A stretch of 64,000 bases of DNA. Source: Azospirillaceae bacterium. GTDB taxonomy: Bacteria; Pseudomonadota; Alphaproteobacteria; Azospirillales; Azospirillaceae. Below the pieces are notes generated by a model. The model had not been told where the DNA came from. It did not search any database and saw only the letters and a list, made by a program, of their open reading frames with translations. Shown one piece after another: positions 1 to 9,232 of the stretch; position 1 is the first letter of the stretch; each line of letters starts with the position of its first letter. Made by a program: the position numbers and the translations under genes. The stretch lies in NCBI GenBank assembly GCA_031291675.1, contig JARLIO010000059.1:62001-126000 (forward strand), given 5' to 3'.

Positions 1-474
1 ATTTTCGGCGCCGGGCTGCGCTGGTTCCCGATCGGCGGCTATGGCGATGGTCTGGGCGAACATCTGTACCATCTGTTCCTGCCCGCCCTGACCCTGGCCT
101 TCAGCCTGTCCGCGGTGCTGATGCGCAATCTCCGCGCCTCGATCATTGATGTCCTCAACGCCGACTATGTCGACTTCGCCCGATCCAAGGGGCTGGCGCC
201 GCGGCTGGTGCTGCTGCGTCACGTGCTGCGCAACGCCCTGGTCTCGACGGTCACGCTGTTTGGCCTGTCGGTCGGAACCCTGGTCGGTGGCGCCGTGATC
301 ACCGAAACCGTCTTCGCGGTTCCCGGCGTCGGCCGGCTGATGATCGAGAGCATTTATGGCCGCGATTATCCGGTGGTCCAGGGTCTGGCGATGACGCTCG
401 CCGTCGTGGTTTCGCTGGTCTTCCTGCTGGTCGATATCGTCCAGGCGATGCTGGACCCCAGAGTGTCGCGATGA
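1..474 (+). CDS. Oligopeptide/dipeptide ABC importer permease, DppB/OppB type (5' truncated by window edge)
   Basis: The reading frame is open from base 1, so only the last 157 residues are present. They form the C-terminal half of an inner-membrane permease of the DppB/OppB family, one of the two membrane subunits that carry short peptides, or in some relatives nickel or glycosides, into the cytoplasm. The coupling-loop region that contacts the ATPase is recognisable (DYVDFARSKGLAPR, then LLRHVLRNALVS), followed by three hydrophobic segments. The stop overlaps the start of the next permease by four bases (ATGA), indicating translational coupling in one operon. The substrate cannot be named without the missing binding protein. 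Confidence 0.93.
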   Translation: MFGAGLRWFPIGGYGDGLGEHLYHLFLPALTLAFSLSAVLMRNLRASIIDVLNADYVDFARSKGLAPRLVLLRHVLRNALVSTVTLFGLSVGTLVGGAVITETVFAVPGVGRLMIESIYGRDYPVVQGLAMTLAVVVSLVFLLVDIVQAMLDPRVSR

Positions 475-1319
475 CCGCCGTGCCCACCTCCGGCGCGGCC
501 GCGGACCCGCGTCGGCGCCGCCCGGCGATCGGCCTGATCGCCGGGCTGGTGATCCTGGGCCTCAGCCTGCTGACCGCTTTCCTGCCCGGCCTCGTCGCCC
601 CTCATGACCCGCTGAGCTTCGATTACAAGGCGATCCTGCACGGCCCCAGCCTGGTCCACCCGTTCGGCACCGATAATTTCGGCCGCGATATGCTGTCCCG
701 GGTGATCTGGGCCTATCGCATCGACATGCAGATCGCGGTGTTCACCACGCTGTTTCCCATCCTGTTCGGCACCATGGTCGGCGCCCTGGTCGGGTTCTAT
801 GACGGCATCGCCGCGCAGATCTTCGGCCGGATCGTCGACGCGGTGATCACCTTCCCCTTCATCGTGCTGGTGATCGCGATCGTGGCCGTGCTCGGTCCCG
901 GGCTGGGCAACATGTATATCGCGGTCGGCATGGTCGGATGGGTGTTCTATGCCCGCCTGATCGCCGCCGAAATGCGGGTGCAGATGCGGCTCGATTACGC
1001 CGCCGCCGGCCGCGTCCTGGGCTATGGCGATGTGCGAATTATTGTGCGTCACCTGCTGCCCAACGCCATCGGCCCGGTGCTGGTCTATTGGATGACCGAC
1101 ATGGCGCTGTCGATCCTGCTGGGCTCGGCGCTCGGCTATCTCGGGCTCGGCGCCCGCCCGCCCGCGGCCGAATGGGGTGTCCTGATCGCCGACGGCAAGA
1201 ATTTCATGACGACGGCCTGGTGGATGACGATCTTCCCCGGCGTGGCGATCGTGCTGACCGGGCTGGGCTTCAGCCTGCTGGGCGACGCCGTCGCCGAGCT
1301 GTTGCGCCCCCGGCGATGA
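471..1319 (+). CDS. Oligopeptide/dipeptide ABC importer permease, DppC/OppC type
   Basis: This 282-residue inner-membrane protein is the second permease of the importer. It has the DppC/OppC layout: a cytoplasmic N-terminus, one early membrane helix at about residues 22-45, the HPFGTDNFGRDMLSRV motif typical of the family, then a five-helix core. The ATPase-contact loop reads AAGRVLGYGDVRII. The length is normal for the family. It overlaps the upstream permease by four bases and its TGA overlaps the ATG of the ATPase gene, so all three are co-translated. The peptide or other substrate is not determinable here. Confidence 0.94.
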   Translation: MTAVPTSGAAADPRRRRPAIGLIAGLVILGLSLLTAFLPGLVAPHDPLSFDYKAILHGPSLVHPFGTDNFGRDMLSRVIWAYRIDMQIAVFTTLFPILFGTMVGALVGFYDGIAAQIFGRIVDAVITFPFIVLVIAIVAVLGPGLGNMYIAVGMVGWVFYARLIAAEMRVQMRLDYAAAGRVLGYGDVRIIVRHLLPNAIGPVLVYWMTDMALSILLGSALGYLGLGARPPAAEWGVLIADGKNFMTTAWWMTIFPGVAIVLTGLGFSLLGDAVAELLRPRR

Positions 1320-3376
1320 GCGCCGTGCCCGGCATGACACCGCCGCTGCTGTCGGTCCGCGACCTGGTCACCGAGGTCGCAACTGCGCGGGGCCCGATGC
1401 GCGCCGTCGACCAGGTCAGCTTCGATCTGGCGGATGGCGAGATCCTGGGCCTGGTCGGCGAATCCGGATCGGGCAAAACCGTCACGCTGCGCTCGATCCT
1501 GCGCCTGGTGGCGCCGCCGGCACGCGTCGCGGGAACGATCCTGTGGCGCGGCCGGAACCTGGTCGCACTGCCGGAACGCGAACTGCGCGCCATCCGCGGC
1601 CGCGAAATCGCCGCGGTGTTCCAGGAACCGATGACGGCGCTCAATCCGGTGCTGACGATCGGCCTGCAGATCGAAGAGAATCTTCAGGCCCATACCATGC
1701 TGACGGCCCGGGAGCGGCGCCGCCGCGCCATCGAGCTGCTCGACATCGTCGGGATCCCGGCCGCAGCCAGCCGCCTCGACGGCTATCCGCACCAGTTCTC
1801 CGGCGGCATGCGCCAACGCGCCATGATCGCGATCGCGATCGCCAGCAATCCCCGGCTGCTGCTGGCCGACGAACCGACCACGGCCCTCGACGTCACGATC
1901 CAGGACCAGATCCTCAAGCTGATCCTGACCCTGCGCCAGCAGCTCGGCATGAGCGTGATCTTCGTGACCCACGATCTGGGCGTCGTCGCCGAAACCTGCG
2001 ACCGGGTTGCGGTGATGTATGCCGGCCGGATCATCGAGACCGGATCGGTGGCGACGGTGTTCGCCGGCCCGCGCCATCCCTATACCGCGGGGCTGCTGGC
2101 CTCGGTGCCGCGCACCGGTGGCGAACGCCGCCCGCTGCAATCGATCCCGGGAACGCCGCCGCCGCTGTCGCAACGGTCGGGCGACTGCGCCTTCGCCCCG
2201 CGCTGCGCATTCGCGACCGACCACTGCCGCCAGCGACAGCCGACCCTGTCCGCGGTGGCGCCCGATCATGCCGCGGCCTGCTGGCACCCCGAGGCGCTGA
2301 CCACCGCGCCCCCGCGCACCGCCGCGATCGCGCCGCCGCCCCGCGCGCCGTCACGGCCGACGGCGACCACCCCCTTGTTCGAGGTCGCGGGCCTGGTCAA
2401 GGGCTTCCCGGTGCGACGCTCGGCGCTGGCGCGCCTGCTGGGCAAACCGCAGCGGGTGGTCCATGCGCTCAACGGTCCTCATTTCGTGCTGGGGCGCGGC
2501 GAAACGCTGGGGATCGTCGGCGAATCCGGCTGCGGCAAATCCACCCTGGCGCAATGCCTGGTGCGCCTGATCGAGGCCGATGCCGGCACGATCCGCTATG
2601 ACGGGATCGACATCCGTACGCTGCGCGGCGCGGCGCGGCGCGGCTTCAACCGGCGGGTCCAGATGATCTTCCAGGATCCCTACGGCTCGCTCAACCCGCG
2701 CATGACGGTGCGGCAGATCCTGGGCGAAGCCCTGCACGTCCATCACATGCGCCCGGCCGCGGCGATCCCCGATCGTATTACCGCCTTGCTCGACCTGGTC
2801 CGGCTGCCGGCCGACGCCGCCGATCGTTACCCCCACGCCTTTTCCGGCGGTCAGCGCCAGCGCATCGGCATCGCCCGGGCGCTGGCGGTCGAGCCGGAAT
2901 GCCTGATCGCCGACGAGCTGGTCTCGGCGCTCGACGTCTCGGTCCAGGCCCAGGTCGTCAATCTGCTGCTCGACTTGCAGAACCAGTTGGGATTGTCGGT
3001 GCTGTTCGTCGCCCATGATCTGCGCCTGGTGCGCCACATCTCGCATCGCGTCGCGGTGATGTATCTGGGCGAAATCGTCGAGATCGCGCCGACCGAGGCG
3101 CTGTTCGCCGCGCCGCGCCATCCCTACACCCAGGCGCTGCTGTCGGCGGTCCCGGATATCGACCACAGCCGGCGCACCCTGCGCATCGCGGTGCGCGGCG
3201 AATTGCCGAGCCCGCTCGCGCCGCCGCCGGGCTGCCCGTTCCATCCCCGCTGCGCCCAGGCCATCGACCGCTGTCGCCGCGAACGGCCGGCGCTGACCGC
3301 CCGGGGCGGCGACCGGCTGTTCGCCTGCCACCTCGCGCCGCCGCAGGACGGCGCCGCGGCAGCCCCGAGGCCCTGA
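1316..3376 (+). CDS. Fused double ATPase of a peptide ABC importer (DppD-DppF type)
   Basis: This 686-residue protein contains both ATPases of the importer in one chain. The first unit has Walker A GESGSGKT at about residues 48-55 and signature FSGGMRQR near 161. A Pro/Ala-rich linker follows. The second unit has Walker A GESGCGKS near 402 and signature FSGGQRQR near 508. Each half ends with the Cys-containing oligopeptide-type tail ([14 protein letters not shown] and [14 protein letters not shown]). The ATG at 1316 is chosen because it overlaps the preceding stop; the frame remains open further upstream but overlaps the permease gene. Fused ATPases of this kind (YejF-like) are known in proteobacteria. 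It is the last gene of the operon. Confidence 0.93.
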   Translation: MSAVPGMTPPLLSVRDLVTEVATARGPMRAVDQVSFDLADGEILGLVGESGSGKTVTLRSILRLVAPPARVAGTILWRGRNLVALPERELRAIRGREIAAVFQEPMTALNPVLTIGLQIEENLQAHTMLTARERRRRAIELLDIVGIPAAASRLDGYPHQFSGGMRQRAMIAIAIASNPRLLLADEPTTALDVTIQDQILKLILTLRQQLGMSVIFVTHDLGVVAETCDRVAVMYAGRIIETGSVATVFAGPRHPYTAGLLASVPRTGGERRPLQSIPGTPPPLSQRSGDCAFAPRCAFATDHCRQRQPTLSAVAPDHAAACWHPEALTTAPPRTAAIAPPPRAPSRPTATTPLFEVAGLVKGFPVRRSALARLLGKPQRVVHALNGPHFVLGRGETLGIVGESGCGKSTLAQCLVRLIEADAGTIRYDGIDIRTLRGAARRGFNRRVQMIFQDPYGSLNPRMTVRQILGEALHVHHMRPAAAIPDRITALLDLVRLPADAADRYPHAFSGGQRQRIGIARALAVEPECLIADELVSALDVSVQAQVVNLLLDLQNQLGLSVLFVAHDLRLVRHISHRVAVMYLGEIVEIAPTEALFAAPRHPYTQALLSAVPDIDHSRRTLRIAVRGELPSPLAPPPGCPFHPRCAQAIDRCRRERPALTARGGDRLFACHLAPPQDGAAAAPRP

Positions 3377-3749
3377 GCGCCGCGTCGTCGCGGTTGTAGG
3401 GTCCTGGAAGAGCTTTCGGTCTCCGCCGGGACGTCAACAATCTTGGCCAATCCGGCATCGCAGCCACGGATCAGCCTGCGCCCAGCCTCGTTATCATACC
3501 AGCCCGCCGGCGCCTGAGGCTTCGCTTTGATCGGTCACGATCAAAAGCGGATTGGCATGAGTCGCAAACGAGAATCACTCCAATTTGGATCGAACACCAA
3601 TTGCAAGGAAACCTTTAATACCATATCAGTTTCTTTAGTTTCCCTGACATCAGACCCGGCGGATGGGTCATCCCCCGAACCCGGTCCTTGAACAGCCGCC
3701 CCTCATGATCACCCGATCGGCAACGATCCCGGGAACAGGAGACAGCGCC
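3377..3749. other. Intergenic region with one copy of a dispersed repeat, no gene seen
   Basis: The stretch separates the importer operon from the cupin gene. It holds a truncated copy of the repeat described at 3496-3561 and an AT-richer segment at about 3570-3650. I see no convincing coding sequence or RNA gene. The promoter for the cupin-monooxygenase pair should lie in the AT-richer part, but no clear -35/-10 pair could be assigned. Confidence 0.5.
3496..3561 (+). repeat. Dispersed intergenic repeat, copy 1 (truncated composite)
   Basis: Bases 3496-3508 are identical to the outer 13 bases of the left hairpin arm at 49367. From about 3509 the sequence continues directly into the last ~50 bases of the repeat seen at 43721 and 49439 (core GGCTTCGCTTTGATCGGTCA). 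The core contains a short inverted repeat, CTTTGATCG / CGATCAAA(A)G. This copy looks like a deletion derivative of the longer composite element at 49367-49520. Confidence 0.7.
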
Positions 3750-4289
3750 ATGGATTCCACCACGCCCCCGGCCGACGGCTCCCTCGCACGGCGGCCCACC
3801 ACCGCGAACAGTTGGTATTCCCCGATTGGCCTCGCGATTTCATTTCTGATCAGCGGTGACGAGACCCAGGGCCAGTTCAGCCAGCTCCAGATCACCGCGC
3901 GCCACGGTGCCGGCCCGGCGCGTCATGTTCACAGCCGGGAGGACGAAACCCTGACCGTTCTGGCCGGCGCGGTCGTCGTCCAGGTTGGCGATGCCACAAC
4001 CACGCTGCACCCCGGCGACACCGTGTTCCTGCCACGCGGCGTCCCTCACACCTATCAGGTGATCACGCCGCAGGCGACGTTCCTGGGCACGATCGGTCCC
4101 GCGGGATTCGAGAATTTCTTCCGCACCATCGCCGAACCGGCGGTCGCCCCGGGCCTGCCCGACGGACCGTCGGTAGCGCCCGACCCGCAGCGGATCGCGG
4201 CCCTGCTTGGCGGTTTCGGCGTCACGGTGGTCGGCCCGCCGCTGCGCCTCGACGGAGTACGTTTCACCCCGGCAAAACCATTGACGTGA
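3750..4289 (+). CDS. Cupin-domain protein
   Basis: This 179-residue protein is a small single-domain cupin (beta barrel). The metal-binding motif is visible as HVHSREDETLTVLAG followed by PGDTVFLPRGVPHTYQ, giving His, His, Glu and His ligands. The ATG at 3750 is preferred over the in-frame ATG at 3663 because it is preceded by an AGGAGA-like ribosome site and leaves out a non-conserved leader. It lies 27 bases upstream of an FAD monooxygenase and probably shares its transcript, suggesting a role in oxidising or binding a small, perhaps aromatic, compound. The substrate is unknown. Related cupins include quercetinase-like proteins and non-enzymatic binders. Confidence 0.85.
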   Translation: MDSTTPPADGSLARRPTTANSWYSPIGLAISFLISGDETQGQFSQLQITARHGAGPARHVHSREDETLTVLAGAVVVQVGDATTTLHPGDTVFLPRGVPHTYQVITPQATFLGTIGPAGFENFFRTIAEPAVAPGLPDGPSVAPDPQRIAALLGGFGVTVVGPPLRLDGVRFTPAKPLT

Positions 4290-4316
4290 TCGACATCAAA
4301 ACCAAAGAGGGCAGAG

Positions 4317-5888
4317 ATGACGAAGAATTCCTCACCCGCCATTCTGGTTGCCGGCGCGGGGCCAACCGGCCTGACCCTGGCGCTGACCTTGCGCCGTTAC
4401 GGCGTCACCGTGCGGCTGATTGATCGGGCCCCGGCGCCGGCCACGGTATCAAAAGCCCTGGCCGTGTGGAGCGGCAGCCTGGAGGCCCTGGCCGGTCTCG
4501 GGGTGATCGACCGGTTCCTCGCCGCCGGCACGCGGCTCAATTCGCTGACGATCGGTTCCGGGGACCGCAAACGGGCGACCCTGGCGGTCGGCGAGGGTAT
4601 CGACAGCCCCTACCCGTTCCCGCTGCTGCTGCCCCAATCGGAAACCGAGGCCATTCTCACGGCACGGCTCGCGGCATGCGGAACGACCATTGAGCGTGGC
4701 GTCGAACTGGTCGGTTTCGTCGCCGATGCCGAGGGCGTCACGGCAACGCTGCGCCATCCCGACGGGACCACCGAGGAGACAAAGGCGCTGTACCTGGTTG
4801 GCGCCGATGGCGCCCGCAGTCTGGTGCGCCAGTCACTCGACGTCGCTTTCGAAGGCTACACCGAGCCCGCAACCTATCTGCTGGGCGACGTCAAGATCAC
4901 TGGCGGCGCCCTCGATCATCGCAATATCGTAGTCTGGTGGAAACAGGGCGGCACAGTGGCGCTGTTCCCCTTCGAGACCGAGACCTGGCGCCTCTTCGCG
5001 GTGCGCGACGCGGGCGCCGGCGAGAGCCCGCCGACGCTGAAAGAGCTTCAGGATCAGATCAATCGTCACGGCCCCCCGGGGGTGCGGCTCCATGATCCCA
5101 GTTGGCTGTCCAGTTTCCGGATCAACGAACGTCTCGCCGCCCGCTATCGCGTCGGTCGCGTCTTTCTTGCCGGTGATGCCGCCCATATCCACAGTCCGGC
5201 CGGCGGTCAGGGCATGAATACCGGGATCCAGGATGCCGCCAATCTCGGCTGGAAGCTCGCCGCTGTCCTGAACGGCCAGGGCAATGCCGCCGCGATGCTC
5301 GACAGTTACGAGGCGGAACGCCGGCCGATCGCGCGCGATGTTGTGGCCGGGGCCGCGCAAAAGCTGCATATCGCGTTCGCGGGCGGTGCGACGGCCCGGT
5401 TGTTCCGGGACATCGCGGTCGCCGTGATCGGCAATCTTCCGGCGGCCCAACGCCGCTTGCAGATCGAGCTGTCGGAGACCGAAGTCACCTATCGTGACGG
5501 CCCCCTGGTCGCGCTGGGCACGCCACCGCGGCGCCCCCGGCGTACCGACGTCGGCACCCGGGCCCGCGATGCCCCTTACCGCGCCGTGCCGCACAACCGG
5601 GATGGCACGCTGTGGCCGCTGCTCAGCGGTCCGCATCACAGCCTGCTGGTGTTCGAGGATGGCGCCACGCCCCTGCCGCTCGGCGATATCGCCGGCCGGG
5701 TTGGCAACGATCTCACACTGGTGCGGATCGCGCCGGATCGGCAGGCGCAGCGACGCTACCACATCCGGGCACCGGGCTGGGTGCTGGTCCGGCCCGACCA
5801 GGTGGTGGCGGCTCGCGGTGGCGCCAGCGACCTCGCGACGCTCGCCAAATACCTCGATCATGTGCTAGGGGCGAGCACCAACCGGTGA
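4317..5888 (+). CDS. FAD-dependent monooxygenase (aromatic hydroxylase / PheA-TfdB family)
   Basis: This 523-residue flavoprotein is of the group A monooxygenase family, which hydroxylates aromatic or polyketide rings using NAD(P)H and oxygen. The dinucleotide fold GAGPTGLTLALTLRRYG is at residues 11-27. The middle motif VGADGARSLVRQ and the FAD-ribityl motif RVFLAGDAAHIHSPAGGQGMN are both intact, and a thioredoxin-like C-terminal portion follows. A GAGGGCAGAG ribosome site precedes the ATG. A cupin gene lies upstream and a TetR-family regulator downstream on the same strand, an arrangement usual for a small inducible detoxification or degradation unit. The substrate cannot be inferred. Confidence 0.9.
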   Translation: MTKNSSPAILVAGAGPTGLTLALTLRRYGVTVRLIDRAPAPATVSKALAVWSGSLEALAGLGVIDRFLAAGTRLNSLTIGSGDRKRATLAVGEGIDSPYPFPLLLPQSETEAILTARLAACGTTIERGVELVGFVADAEGVTATLRHPDGTTEETKALYLVGADGARSLVRQSLDVAFEGYTEPATYLLGDVKITGGALDHRNIVVWWKQGGTVALFPFETETWRLFAVRDAGAGESPPTLKELQDQINRHGPPGVRLHDPSWLSSFRINERLAARYRVGRVFLAGDAAHIHSPAGGQGMNTGIQDAANLGWKLAAVLNGQGNAAAMLDSYEAERRPIARDVVAGAAQKLHIAFAGGATARLFRDIAVAVIGNLPAAQRRLQIELSETEVTYRDGPLVALGTPPRRPRRTDVGTRARDAPYRAVPHNRDGTLWPLLSGPHHSLLVFEDGATPLPLGDIAGRVGNDLTLVRIAPDRQAQRRYHIRAPGWVLVRPDQVVAARGGASDLATLAKYLDHVLGASTNR

Positions 5889-5922
5889 GGGTGGGACGCC
5901 GCGGGCGGCTCCCTGGTGCCGG

Positions 5923-6636
5923 GTGGGGCGCGGTGCGCAGCCCGCGCCGTGCCAAGGAGAGCGCCCGATCGTCACCGACCCGTCACCCCTGCCGCCCATC
6001 GACCTTGATGACACACCGGCGGGCCGCATTCTCGCCACGGCCCGGGCAATCCTGGTCCGGGAACGCTATAGCGGCCTGACCATGGACGCGCTCGCCTTCG
6101 CGCTCGGCATGAGCAAAAAGACGATCTATGTCCATTTCCCGTCCAAGGAGGCGATCGTGTCGGCGATCATCGCGGCGACCGGGGCCACAATCCGGCGGCG
6201 GATCACGGCGGTGATGGACGGCCCCGGGGGCTTTCCTGACAAGTTCGAGGCGGTGCTGGGCATCATCGCCGGCTATTTCGGCGCCATGCGCCCCGACTAT
6301 CTCCAGGATCTGCAGCGCCATGCGCCGCAGCTGTATCGCGAGATCGATGCGCTCAAGGAGCACAATATCCCCCTGGTGTTCCGGCGCGTGCTGGCGTTCG
6401 GCGTTGCCCAGGGCCATGTCAGGGCCGACATCGACGTGACCTTTCTGATCGAATATTGGCTGCAGGTGATCAAGGGCGTCCATGACCCCGTGGTGCTGAA
6501 CCGGACCGGCCTGACCCCGCGCGCCGCGTTCGAAAAGGCCCTGGACCTGTTCATCCGCGGTGTATTGACCGACGCTGGCCGGGCCCAAAGCCGATGGGGC
6601 GAGTCGGCGGCGGAACCCGACCCGCAATCACCTTGA
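5923..6636 (+). CDS. TetR/AcrR-family transcriptional regulator
   Basis: The protein of up to 237 residues has an N-terminal TetR helix-turn-helix (MDALAFALGMSKKTIYVHFPSKEAI) and a variable, largely helical C-terminal ligand domain. It lies 34 bases after the monooxygenase on the same strand, so it probably controls that unit in response to a small ligand. The start is uncertain. The only in-frame initiator is a GTG at 5923 with no ribosome site. A good AAGGAG site at about 5953-5958 faces ATC and GTC codons at 5968-5973 rather than a normal start. The coding call is firm; the N-terminus is not. Confidence 0.88.
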   Translation: MGRGAQPAPCQGERPIVTDPSPLPPIDLDDTPAGRILATARAILVRERYSGLTMDALAFALGMSKKTIYVHFPSKEAIVSAIIAATGATIRRRITAVMDGPGGFPDKFEAVLGIIAGYFGAMRPDYLQDLQRHAPQLYREIDALKEHNIPLVFRRVLAFGVAQGHVRADIDVTFLIEYWLQVIKGVHDPVVLNRTGLTPRAAFEKALDLFIRGVLTDAGRAQSRWGESAAEPDPQSP

Positions 6637-6695
6637 TTAGTCAGAACCTCCGTGGCGCGGGCGCGAAGACCCACCGCAACACCGGGGAAATACCC

Positions 6696-7439
6696 TCAAC
6701 GCCCCCCGGCAACATCAAGGATCGCCCCGGTGGCATAGGACGCGGCATCGCTGAGGAACCATAGGATCGCCTCGGCGATCTCGTCGGCGCGGCCGGGACG
6801 CGCCATCGGGGTGGTTCCCCCCAGGCGATGGGCACGATCGGGCTGCCCGCCGCTGGCGTGGATCTCGGTATCGATCAGGCCCGGCCGCACCGCATTGACC
6901 CGAACGCCCTGGGCCGCCAGTTCCTTGGCGAGGCCGATGGTCAGCGTATCCACCGCGGCCTTTGACCCGGCATAGTCGACATATTCGAATGGCGAGCCGA
7001 GCCGGGCGGCAACCGACGACACCAGCACCACCGAGCCACCGCGGCCACCGCGATCGCGCGCCAGACGACGGGCGCTTTCGCGAGCACACAGATAGGCGCC
7101 AAAGACATTGACCGCGAACATCCGCTGCAGCCGTGCTGCGTCGATCTCGGCCAAGGGCAGCGACGGCGCGACAATGCCGGCATTGATCACAACCCCATCG
7201 AGCGGCCCGAAATGCTCCATGGCGGCATCAAACATGGCAATGACATCGGCCTCGACCGCGACGTCGCCCTGAACCAGCGCCGCCTGGCCGCCGGCAGCGC
7301 GAACCGCCTCGGCCGTGGCCTCGGCCGCCCGCTGATTGCCGACATAATTGATCGCCACCGACCAGCCCCGGGCACCACACAGGCACGCCGTGGCCCGGCC
7401 GATGCCGCGACTGCCGCCCGTCACCAGAATAGTCTTCAT
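6696..7439 (-). CDS. Short-chain dehydrogenase/reductase (SDR)
   Basis: This 247-residue cytoplasmic oxidoreductase has the classical SDR layout. The cofactor motif TGGSRGIGRA is at residues 7-16, an NAG-type motif (VINAGI) follows, then the catalytic Ser (VSSVAA) and the YAGSK form of the Tyr-x-x-x-Lys motif. The basic residues near the N-terminus suggest NADP(H) preference, which is an inference. It starts three bases after the stop of the GFA-family gene and is likely co-transcribed with it. It resembles glucose-dehydrogenase-like or oxoacyl-reductase-like SDRs; the substrate is unassigned. Confidence 0.9.
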   Translation of the reverse strand: MKTILVTGGSRGIGRATACLCGARGWSVAINYVGNQRAAEATAEAVRAAGGQAALVQGDVAVEADVIAMFDAAMEHFGPLDGVVINAGIVAPSLPLAEIDAARLQRMFAVNVFGAYLCARESARRLARDRGGRGGSVVLVSSVAARLGSPFEYVDYAGSKAAVDTLTIGLAKELAAQGVRVNAVRPGLIDTEIHASGGQPDRAHRLGGTTPMARPGRADEIAEAILWFLSDAASYATGAILDVAGGR

Positions 7440-7442
7440 GTG

Positions 7443-7982
7443 TCATCGCCTTTCGTGGATCACGGCATCGCCCCGGCGGGCGGCCCGATAGGCCTTGATC
7501 GCCGGCAGGATCGCCTGCCACCGCTCCAGGCTCGCCGCCGGCCAAAAGGCATTGCGCTCATAATAGGCCGGGACCGCGGGAACCGTCGGCGGAATGAGAA
7601 CCCAGGGCTGTCGTGACTCGGTGAAGATGTGAATGTCGGGCGGCAGATGCCCGGGCTCGTCCAGGGTCCCGACGCGGACGAAACTGAGCAGCGGGCCGGC
7701 CCCGGCATAATGGCTCCACAGCGCAAGGTGGCAGCGCGGGCAGCGCGCGATCTGCTGCCCCAGGCCGCTTTCCGACGGGGTGTCGACCCTGTCGACGGTG
7801 CCCGACAGCAAAGACACCCGATCGGCCTCGATCATGGCGTTGACGGCAAAGGACGCGCCGCTTTCGCGCTGACACCAGTGACAGTGGCAACAATGGACAA
7901 TCAGCGGCGCGGTCAGCATCCGATAGCGGATCTGACGGCAATCGCAACCGCCTTCGAGGGGAAACGCGGACATCGCGGACAT
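7443..7982 (-). CDS. GFA-family zinc protein (glutathione-dependent formaldehyde-activating-like / CENP-V fold)
   Basis: This 179-residue protein carries the cysteine pattern of the GFA family. The pairs are GGCDCRQIRY near the N-terminus, CCHCHWCQRESG around residues 31-42 and ARCPRCHLALWSHY in the middle, which together form two zinc sites. The start at 7982 gives the usual short leader before the first beta strand. It is the first gene of a two-gene unit with the SDR. Members of this family are often annotated as glutathione-dependent formaldehyde-activating enzymes, but most have no proven activity, so only the fold and metal binding are firm. Confidence 0.88.
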   Translation of the reverse strand: MSAMSAFPLEGGCDCRQIRYRMLTAPLIVHCCHCHWCQRESGASFAVNAMIEADRVSLLSGTVDRVDTPSESGLGQQIARCPRCHLALWSHYAGAGPLLSFVRVGTLDEPGHLPPDIHIFTESRQPWVLIPPTVPAVPAYYERNAFWPAASLERWQAILPAIKAYRAARRGDAVIHERR

Positions 7983-8138
7983 GACATCATCCCGGGCACA
8001 TCACACCGGCCAGACTCCAACCCGCGCCCGACCCCGCCGAGGATATCGGATCGGGTTGCGGCACGCAAATCCGCGAGCGGTTCGGGCGACGGGTCTTGGG
8101 ATCGCGCCCCAGGGCGCGCGGTCGCCGGCGCGACCGGA

Positions 8139-8175
8139 ACCCGTCCGCCATGAGTCAAGATCATGGCGGACGGGT
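8139..8175. repeat. Perfect 15-bp inverted repeat, palindromic family member 1
   Basis: The arms at 8139-8153 and 8161-8175 are perfectly complementary, with a 7-base loop. The stem begins about 17 bases beyond the stop of the leftward ten-gene operon, where a transcript end is expected, but there is no T tract. The reverse complement closely matches the hairpin at 49367-49407 in both arms and loop, so this is a repeated element rather than a gene-specific terminator. Confidence 0.8.
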
Positions 8176-8191
8176 ATCATAACGCGCGGCC

Positions 8192-9232
8192 CTAAAGAAC
8201 CAGCTTGTCCTGTGGCGTCGGGGCCTCCGCCGCCAGCAGGCCCTGCGCCTTGAGCTGCGCCCACAACGCCGTGGGAATCGTCTCGTGAAACCACGCCATG
8301 TTCTGGCGCACGCTGGGCAGCCGGCTCATGCCGACAACGACGGTGCGGACCGCGGGATGGCCGAAGGGAAACTGGACCGCGGCGGCGGCCATCGACACCC
8401 CGTGCGCGGCACACGCCGTGGCAATTCCCTGGACCCGGGCGACGATGTCGGGCGGCGCCTCACCATAGTCGTAATGGCCGCCGGAACCCGGCCCCTTGGC
8501 CAGGATCCCGGAATTGAACACCCCGGCAACGACGACATCGACGTGGCGCTGGGTGGCAAGCGGCAGGAACGTCGTCAGCGCGCCTTGCTCGAGCAACGTG
8601 TAGCGGCCGGCGAGCATCACGACATCGAGATCGCAGTCCCGAATCAGGTCCGTGGCGACATCGGCCTCGTTGAGGCCGACGCCGATCGCCTTGATGTCGC
8701 CACTGCGGCGCAGCCCGTCGAGCGCGCGATAGGCGCCATCAAGCGCCTGGGCGTAGCAGCGATCGAACGCGGCACCGAGATTGCGCCGGTCGAGATCGTG
8801 GATATAGACGATGTCGATCGACCCGATCCCCAGCCGGTTGACCGACTGTTCCAGGGCCCGCATCGTGGCGTCATAGCTGTAGTCGAGCACCGGCTTGAGC
8901 CCGAGCGGCGCGACCCATTGGCCCGGATCGAGGGTCTCGCCCGGCCGGGGCGCGACCAGGTAGCGGCCGACCTTGGTCGACAACAGGTAGCGATCGCGCG
9001 GCAGCGTGCGCAGGAATCGCCCGAGGCGCAACTCGCTGAGCCCATGCCCATAAAGCGGCGAGGTATCGAAATAGCGGTAGCCGGCGGCATAGGCCTCCTG
9101 CAGGATCGCATGGGCGGTGTCGTCGGGAATGTTCCAGGTCAGGGTGCCAAGACCGCTGGCGCCGAAACCAACGCGCGCCGAAAGTGGCTTCGCGCTGAGC
9201 GGGGCAACGGACTCAAGGGTTTCGGCGGTCAT
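8192..9232 (-). CDS. Aldo-keto reductase, L-fucose / D-threo-aldose 1-dehydrogenase type
   Basis: This 346-residue TIM-barrel oxidoreductase matches the subgroup that oxidises L-fucose, L-galactose or D-arabinose at C1 to the lactone (D-threo-aldose 1-dehydrogenase; pyridoxal 4-dehydrogenase is a close relative). The AKR tetrad is visible: Asp and Tyr in YFDTSPLYGHG, Lys in STKVGR and His in YIHDLD. The start at 9232 is chosen because it overlaps the lactonase stop (ATGA); the open frame runs further upstream only as a shadow of that gene. It is the last gene of the leftward fuc-type operon, directly after a lactonase, which strongly supports an aldose-to-lactone step. Confidence 0.86.
   Translation of the reverse strand: MTAETLESVAPLSAKPLSARVGFGASGLGTLTWNIPDDTAHAILQEAYAAGYRYFDTSPLYGHGLSELRLGRFLRTLPRDRYLLSTKVGRYLVAPRPGETLDPGQWVAPLGLKPVLDYSYDATMRALEQSVNRLGIGSIDIVYIHDLDRRNLGAAFDRCYAQALDGAYRALDGLRRSGDIKAIGVGLNEADVATDLIRDCDLDVVMLAGRYTLLEQGALTTFLPLATQRHVDVVVAGVFNSGILAKGPGSGGHYDYGEAPPDIVARVQGIATACAAHGVSMAAAAVQFPFGHPAVRTVVVGMSRLPSVRQNMAWFHETIPTALWAQLKAQGLLAAEAPTPQDKLVL

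Noticed and set aside
6696-7439. The SDR considered as part of the fucose pathway (2-keto-3-deoxy-fuconate dehydrogenase)
   Set aside because: It is paired with a GFA-family gene in a separate unit, and its sequence does not point to that specific enzyme.
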